This document shows positions 7,836 through 11,692 of a stretch of 11,692 bases of DNA, one piece after another. Origin of the DNA: Rs1 sp034111875 (GTDB taxonomy: Bacteria > Pseudomonadota > Gammaproteobacteria > Pseudomonadales > Balneatricaceae); assembly GCA_034111875.1 (NCBI GenBank), contig JAWUWK010000018.1, forward strand, positions 1-11,692, written 5' to 3'. The notes beneath the pieces were generated by a model. The model was not told the origin of the DNA. It was given only the letters and a program-made list of their open reading frames with translations, and did no database searches. The position numbers and the translations under genes were made by a program. How positions within the stretch are numbered: position 1 is the first letter of the stretch; each line of letters starts with the position of its first letter.

Positions 7836-7880
7836 AATATAACGGCAAATTATGACATTGAGATGATAGTTTTATGACGC
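7836..7880 (-). promoter_or_regulatory. PhoB-dependent promoter A (Pho box plus -10) for HAD-phnZ-phnY
   Basis: On the minus strand three repeats with an 11-bp period: GCGTCAT (7880-7874), CTATCAT (7869-7863), ATGTCAT (7858-7852). Exactly 10 bp later is TATATT (7841-7836), a good -10. This is the same geometry as promoter B. The leader to the HAD start is about 105 nt. No -35 is seen, which fits PhoB activation. The repeats depart more from CTGTCAT than in promoter B, so affinity may be lower. Confidence 0.83.
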
Positions 7881-7894
7881 AGCTGGCAAGATAG

Positions 7895-8083
7895 ATTGCT
7901 GCCCGAAGTTCTATCTGGAATTTATTAAAGGTTAAAGCCAAGCGTCGCCGTTGGAAAACAGTGATGCAGGAACTGATGTGCATGGCTTGCAGGCTGATAC
8001 TCAGTGGTCGACGGCAGACACTTCGGTTTGGAAAACACTGCCCTGGATTCAAGGCCTTTTGCACTGTTTACGGTAGTACTTAG
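7895..8083 (+). mobile_element. Transposase C-terminal remnant (IS4/IS1380-like)
   Basis: An open stretch on the plus strand without a start codon ends in TAG (8081-8083). It reads KAKRRRWKTVMQELM, then CMACRLILSGRRQ and LRFGKHCPGFKAF. The pattern MQELM-x-MA-RL...FG-HCP-F resembles the extreme C-terminus of DDE transposases; family IS4 or IS1380 is a tentative call from memory. About 60 residues of an expected 400 or more remain, and a TAG (7892-7894) closes the frame upstream. It ends 14 bp from Pho box A, so the island's promoter edge coincides with the edge of an old insertion. No terminal inverted repeat or target duplication was identified. Confidence 0.55.
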
Positions 8084-8389
8084 GTAGATCAAAGGATCAC
8101 AGGCATTTTTTTGTTTCGTGTTCACACGAGGGATAAGTGTGTCTCAAACTCAAAAGAGTGAGAAAATAACAGTCCAGTAGTCGTGCTATATGAAAAAAAT
8201 CGATGATGAAGAGTCAGTGCACTAAATTCTGATAAACTAAGATCAAGTTTTTAAAGAGCAGCACTATAATTAATGAACCTAAAATCTCTAATTCTAGAAG
8301 TCACTGATTCAGGATTATTTAAAACAAACCGCCTAAGCAGGAAGTGGCAATTAAAGAGGGATCTTGACATGGTCATAAAACAGTTACCC

Positions 8390-8428
8390 TGGTGCTAACT
8401 GCACAATAATTTTTCGATCTTAGCACCA
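8390..8428. repeat. 9-bp inverted repeat, 21-nt loop
   Basis: TGGTGCTAA (8390-8398) and TTAGCACCA (8420-8428) are perfect complements. No T-run follows on either strand, so it is not an obvious terminator. It could be an operator or a relic of a mobile element end. Confidence 0.5.
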
Positions 8429-8924
8429 ACAATGCCAGCCCTATTTCCCACATAATATTTCACCCAAGTTACGCCCCATATTTGACTTTTTTTAATACTC
8501 TATTGGCGAAGAGCTTTGCATGATTAATCTTTATGTGGCCAATGAATAAAGATTCAAAACTGTATATGCCCACTTTTAAACCTCAGTTTATTAGATAGCC
8601 AACTTATCCCCCAGTCATTTTTCGATCTATCTCGACTCACTTAAACCATTGGTCAGGTGCTACATTGATTTTTCTACATTGTTCACGCAGCCCCTACCAC
8701 TCAATTGCCTGTAGACAACAGAGCTAACGGCCTATGTCTTTGCCCATTTATTTATGTTTTTTGCTAATTTAAAACCGCTTAAACCCATGACGTAATAGCT
8801 ATCATATTCTTGATTTCTTTTTTTTCTCGAATGGCAGCTTTCTAACTGCTAGAACTTGTAGGATTCACCACAAATCTAAAGCTACACACCAGAATGAAGT
8901 CATATTTCAAGCTCTTTATCGTTG

Positions 8925-8938
8925 AATAGCGCGCTATT
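8925..8938. repeat. Perfect 14-bp palindrome
   Basis: AATAGCGCGCTATT is fully self-complementary. It lies in non-coding DNA about 320 bp upstream of the small repeat-protein gene. Possible protein-binding site; nothing else supports a function. Confidence 0.45.
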
Positions 8939-9121
8939 GGTCACAAAATATCGAATTTTTACCTCAAATCTGAGATTTCTCGCTACGATCGGCCAAATCC
9001 TCCAAGCTCTTAGGCAACTGTTATGGTACCAAATATAGCTATTATTAATGCCCAACATGTTAGGTGATCCATAGCCAGAAAACCCTTAATTTACCCCTTC
9101 GAACTTCACAGCTCGTGAGAG

Positions 9122-9146
9122 ATATACTGTATTTGCAGCAGTATAT
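9122..9146. promoter_or_regulatory. Operator-like dyad upstream of the repeat-protein gene
   Basis: ATATACTG (9122-9129) and CAGTATAT (9139-9146) form a perfect 8-bp inverted repeat with a 9-nt centre, 117 bp before the start at 9263. It resembles a LexA/SOS box (CTG-N10-CAG) but the spacing is one base short. It may bind another dimeric regulator. Confidence 0.4.
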
Positions 9147-9249
9147 ATAAGCCCCTGTGACGTTTGTGAACAAATAGAATTTATATTGAGAATCTTATTG
9201 GAGAAACTAACTTACATTGGCCTCTACTTTTCGATGCTAAAAAATACAT

Positions 9250-9255
9250 AAGGAG
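9250..9255 (+). promoter_or_regulatory. Ribosome binding site deciding the start at 9263
   Basis: AAGGAG lies 7 nt before ATG 9263 and only 1 nt before the in-frame ATG 9257, so the second ATG is the likely start. Confidence 0.8.
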
Positions 9256-9262
9256 AATGATT

Positions 9263-9691
9263 ATGTCAAATAAAGATAAATCCGTGATCAGCAGTAAGAT
9301 AGCATTGGTTCGTGTAAAAAAGAATTATACGCCACTCGCTCAAAGCTCAATCTTTGACTCAAAGATTAACGTAGGCGTTCTGCTTGATGCGCATAGGGAA
9401 ATTATAGAACTTGGAGGGATCTCAGCCGCTGGAGGAGAACTGGTAGGGCCCTGGTATGCCTATAAAGAATCTGCTCTGGAGGCAAACTCTACGATTTCGG
9501 AGAAACAAATTGGCGTGCTCGTGAATGCTGGCGTTGTAAATAGAGACGTCACACTGCATGAAATTATTAAGGTCGGACAAGAGTTTTCAGGTCCATCATT
9601 GGCGGCGGGAGGAGAATTGATCGGCCCTTGGTTTGTGTTGAAGGAGGGAGGAAATACACTCGAAACTTTAGGTGAGATCCATCACAGATAA
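9263..9691 (+). CDS. Small protein with internal duplication (AAGGEL-x-GPW), possible peptide precursor
   Basis: A 142-residue protein I do not recognise. It has no cysteine, no signal peptide and no membrane segment. Two related halves are visible: VGVLLDA (37-43), EIIEL (46-50), SAAGGELVGPWYAYKE (54-69), then IGVLVNA (83-89), EIIKV (100-104), LAAGGELIGPWFVLKE (113-128). The DNA of the two blocks has diverged, so the duplication is old and the amino acids are conserved. A strong AAGGAG fixes the start, and a rho-independent terminator follows 15 bp after the stop, before the 478-residue gene. This suggests high expression of the small protein and limited read-through to its partner. A ribosomally made, modified peptide precursor or a bacteriocin-like protein would fit the layout, but no modifying enzyme or exporter is recognisable in the window. 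A small structural repeat protein is equally possible. Confidence 0.8.
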   Translation: MSNKDKSVISSKIALVRVKKNYTPLAQSSIFDSKINVGVLLDAHREIIELGGISAAGGELVGPWYAYKESALEANSTISEKQIGVLVNAGVVNRDVTLHEIIKVGQEFSGPSLAAGGELIGPWFVLKEGGNTLETLGEIHHR

Positions 9692-9705
9692 ACCATGAAT
9701 TGTAG

Positions 9706-9730
9706 AGGGGGACTCTAAGCCCCCTTTTTT
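9706..9730 (+). terminator. Intrinsic terminator / attenuator between the two cassette genes
   Basis: AGGGGG (9706-9711) pairs with CCCCCT (9720-9725) around an 8-nt loop and is followed by a T6 run (9725-9730). The next gene starts only 23 bp later with no evident promoter between, so partial read-through probably sets the ratio of small protein to large protein. Confidence 0.87.
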
Positions 9731-9752
9731 ATGATCGCTACGGAGTAACTTC

Positions 9753-11189
9753 ATGACAGCTAATAATGCAACAACACTCAAATGGCTTGATGACCATTTT
9801 GATCTTTTTTTACCACCCTTAGAAAATGCCAAATTTGATAGAAAATTGCTACAACGTGTTGGTGAGCTAGCCTTGCTTTACCGTGCACTTGAGAGTAATG
9901 GCGTGTTTAATAATGACATAGTAAAACGCTGGAAAGCTTGTTTAATAAAGTATATAGAAAGCGAAGAACTAATCGAGATTGCTAGAAAAAATCTAGGCTC
10001 TTCTTGGGCATGGTTAATGCCATATTTTGTATTTAAAGATTTACATGGGATTACAGTTTTAGAACATGAGAAAACCATCATATTTGCCAGAGAATCTGGT
10101 TATCCTGACGCCTCGGAAGTCGTCCCTTACCGTAAGATGGACCAGCATTATTTTTTAGCTATGCATACAGGCAAAGAATTAAATGTTCAAGAATTTGTCA
10201 CCGACACATCACTTTCTAATTGTAGTAACCTACTCACTATCAATCGAGACATAGCGTATAGCATCACTCACACTTTATTCTATGCAAATGATTTCGGTAG
10301 TAAAAAAATGGCGACAAGTCATCCAGCAAATAAAAAATGCCTGCAGATAATAAATTCCTTACTGCCTGAATTTGCAAGGAAAGCTGACTGGGATGTATTA
10401 GGCGAAATTATTATTTTAGGCCTATGTACTGAAGGGGTTGATGAAGCATATCTTAGCGCCTATTTGAATTTGTTTCGGGCACAGCGCCATGAGCAGGGTT
10501 ATACGCCACCATCTGATGCAACAAAAGCGATACTTAGTGATGACATGGATAGAGAAAAAATCTTTGAGGCTTGCTACCATACAACCCTAGTTGCAGCCCT
10601 AGTAGAAGCTTCATATGTTAGAACACAAAAAGCCAAAGTAACGCGGTTTGAAGTTGCTTGTTTAAAATATCCATGTCAATACGACTTATTAAATAAGATA
10701 GTTACCGCCCGAAATAAAGCAGTAGATTATCTAAACGATATTAGCGCTAAAGGGATTCCCATCATACCTATAGCTGCTTTCAATACGATCTCCACAGAAG
10801 AATCAGTAGAAGCGCCTTTAGATGCAATACTTGGGACGCGAGAAAACACATTAGCCTACCTAGAAGTTGCAGATATGTTTCCGCAATATGCAGTTATTTA
10901 TCAGCATGCATTTTCACTCGCAGAATGCTTTGCTCGAAATGGGGACATTGAACTAGTATTAAAGCTTCTAGGTTCTTGTCTTAAAAATCAGCCAGATACA
11001 CCCCGATTGGCAGCGCTGTTACATTTTGTACTTCAATTACAAAAACCTGATGGGAGTGTAGGCTATTTCCTACAAGAAGCTAATATGCTGGGGGCCGACA
11101 ATATTGTCCCCATTAGAAACAGTTTGACTGATGTATATACAGAAGCGCTCGATGATTGGGTGGATGGTCAGCTGGAAAGGGTGGTTTAG
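9753..11189 (+). CDS. 478-residue helical protein, DUF6895-like
   Basis: A soluble, helix-rich protein with no signal peptide or membrane segment. GGAG (9742-9745) is 7 nt before the ATG. Conserved-looking stretches are PYRKMDQHYFLAM (125-137), YSITHTLFYANDFG (169-182) and CYHTTLVAALVE (274-285). THxLFYxxDFG resembles actinobacterial proteins labelled DUF6895, recalled from memory and not checked. KPDGSVGYFLQ (431-441) recalls the PDGS-x-G turns of alpha/alpha-toroid enzymes such as terpene cyclases and LanC-like folds, so a toroid is a structural guess. It ends with tandem stops TAG-TGA. It follows the small repeat protein in the same direction through a terminator, which suggests the two act together. 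No reaction can be assigned. Alternatives are a regulatory or immunity partner. Confidence 0.85.
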   Translation: MTANNATTLKWLDDHFDLFLPPLENAKFDRKLLQRVGELALLYRALESNGVFNNDIVKRWKACLIKYIESEELIEIARKNLGSSWAWLMPYFVFKDLHGITVLEHEKTIIFARESGYPDASEVVPYRKMDQHYFLAMHTGKELNVQEFVTDTSLSNCSNLLTINRDIAYSITHTLFYANDFGSKKMATSHPANKKCLQIINSLLPEFARKADWDVLGEIIILGLCTEGVDEAYLSAYLNLFRAQRHEQGYTPPSDATKAILSDDMDREKIFEACYHTTLVAALVEASYVRTQKAKVTRFEVACLKYPCQYDLLNKIVTARNKAVDYLNDISAKGIPIIPIAAFNTISTEESVEAPLDAILGTRENTLAYLEVADMFPQYAVIYQHAFSLAECFARNGDIELVLKLLGSCLKNQPDTPRLAALLHFVLQLQKPDGSVGYFLQEANMLGADNIVPIRNSLTDVYTEALDDWVDGQLERVV

Positions 11190-11197
11190 TGATCTAC

Positions 11198-11231
11198 AAT
11201 CGCTTCAGAGCTGTTGGCTTTGCTAGCGATT
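11198..11231 (+). repeat. Weak dyad after the 478-residue gene
   Basis: AATCGCT (11198-11204) and AGCGATT (11225-11231) are perfect 7-bp complements with a 20-nt loop, 9 bp after the stop. The following T content is low, so it is at best a weak terminator or an mRNA 3' structure. Confidence 0.4.
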
Positions 11232-11332
11232 AATCTTTAATTTTAAACATAAAAGTCGAGTGAACAATATATTCTATGGATTATTTTCGCTAGATTCGAT
11301 AATTTTAGGGTTAACCATATTTGCAACCGCAC

Positions 11333-11359
11333 AAAAAAACCCTCGCGAGAGGGCTTTTT
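11333..11359 (-). terminator. Bidirectional intrinsic terminator between tuf and the convergent gene
   Basis: CCCTC (11340-11344) pairs with GAGGG (11349-11353) around GCGA. It is flanked by A7 (11333-11339) on the left and T5 (11355-11359) on the right, so it ends in a U-run in either direction. It lies about 40 bp after the tuf stop and also serves the plus-strand gene ending at 11189. Confidence 0.9.
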
Positions 11360-11397
11360 ATAATAGACACTTAAGCATCAAGCCTGAAGGTCAAAAA

Positions 11398-11692
11398 TTA
11401 CTTAGTAATTTTTGACACTACACCGGCACCAACAGTACGACCACCTTCGCGGATAGCGAAGCGTAAACCCTCTTCCATCGCGATGGGGTTAATGAGCTCG
11501 ACTACCATCTTAACGTTATCACCAGGCATAACCATTTCAACGCCTTCTGGTAATTGAACATCACCTGTGATGTCTGTTGTTCGGAAGAAGAACTGTGGAC
11601 GATAACCTTTGAAGAAAGGCGTATGACGACCACCTTCATCTTTACTTAACACATACACTTCGCCTTCGAAGCCAGTGTGCGGGGTAATAGAC
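11398..11692 (-). CDS. tuf: Elongation factor Tu, C-terminal part (gene continues beyond the window)
   Basis: The last 97 residues of EF-Tu, the GTPase that brings aminoacyl-tRNA to the ribosome; this part is barrel domain III. Diagnostic stretches are VYVLSKDEGGRHTPFF, GYRPQFFFRTTDITG, EGVEMVMPGDNVKMVV and GLRFAIREGGRTVGAGVV, ending in SKITK and TAA. The 5' two-thirds lie past position 11692. After the stop there is an intrinsic terminator and no rpsJ, tRNA-Trp or secE, so the downstream neighbourhood matches neither the usual str-operon copy nor the usual tufB copy; accessory DNA starts directly after it. Confidence 0.98.
   Translation of the reverse strand, partial: SITPHTGFEGEVYVLSKDEGGRHTPFFKGYRPQFFFRTTDITGDVQLPEGVEMVMPGDNVKMVVELINPIAMEEGLRFAIREGGRTVGAGVVSKITK

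Larger units (their letters stand above)
8084..9262. other. AT-rich region with no recognised gene
   Basis: About 1.2 kb with no open frame that I can support. It holds isolated dyads (listed separately at 8390-8428, 8925-8938 and 9122-9146) and a 12-base match to the rRNA boxA core (8248-8259). A 41-codon frame at 8273-8398 has no ribosome site at a useful distance. The last 140 bases must contain the promoter of the gene at 9263, but no -35/-10 pair stands out. The region may be decayed remains of mobile DNA. Confidence 0.55.

Noticed and set aside
7828..8125. Minus-strand open frames over the transposase tail
   Set aside because: They overlap the Pho box and the better-supported plus-strand transposase remnant, and show no family features.
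8248..8259. TTTTTAAAGAGC, identical to the rRNA boxA core at 129-140
   Set aside because: Only 12 AT-rich bases match, with no shared flanks and no rRNA promoter nearby; likely chance.
8273..8398. 41-codon frame starting MNLKSLILEV
   Set aside because: No usable ribosome site or family resemblance; its stop overlaps an inverted repeat. Too weak to call.
9122..9146. LexA (SOS) box
   Set aside because: The CTG and CAG halves are 9 bases apart, not 10, and the centre is not alternating TA.
8084..9262. CRISPR array, tRNA or rRNA genes in the long non-coding stretch
   Set aside because: No regularly spaced direct repeats and no cloverleaf or conserved rRNA sequence were seen.

Overview
The window looks like chromosomal DNA of a marine-type gammaproteobacterium. 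The left edge carries the promoter and leader region of an rRNA operon read leftward, with a boxA/boxB leader very close to the enterobacterial 16S leader. The right edge carries the 3' end of a tuf gene, also read leftward. Between these two housekeeping loci lie about 10 kb of accessory DNA. A Cellvibrionales-like relative is my guess from gene content and moderate AT-richness; it is not proven.

Layout from left to right. Bases 1-480 hold the rRNA leader and two tandem strong promoters (minus strand). Bases 480-786 hold no convincing gene. Bases 787-7880 are a phosphonate (2-aminoethylphosphonate, AEP) uptake and breakdown island, all on the minus strand. In transcription order it reads: Pho-box promoter A, a HAD-IB phosphatase remnant, phnZ, phnY, Pho-box promoter B, phnS, phnT, phnU, phnX. 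Just upstream of promoter A (7895-8083, plus strand) is the C-terminal scrap of a transposase. Bases 8084-9262 are AT-rich and apparently non-coding, with several dyads. Bases 9263-11189 are a two-gene plus-strand cassette: a 142-residue protein with an internal duplication, a strong intrinsic terminator, then a 478-residue helical protein. A terminator shared with the convergent tuf follows.

How it works together: both halves of the phosphonate island start from near-ideal PhoB sites, each with three 11-bp-phased repeats and exactly 10 bp before the -10. Phosphate starvation should therefore induce both the importer (PhnS-T-U) and two catabolic routes: oxidative (PhnY then PhnZ, giving glycine and phosphate) and hydrolytic (PhnX). 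However, the island is decaying. phnS and phnY each have one in-frame amber codon, the HAD gene is frameshifted and cut short, and phnX lacks four bases, two of them inside the catalytic aspartate motif. phnZ, phnT and phnU are intact. No phnW transaminase, which normally feeds PhnX, is present in the window.

The least explained part is the right-hand cassette. A Cys-free protein repeats an AAGGEL-x-GPW block twice and is separated by an attenuator-like terminator from a larger protein resembling DUF6895-type proteins. That layout is common for abundant small products (for example modified peptide precursors) and their partner proteins, but no function is demonstrated.
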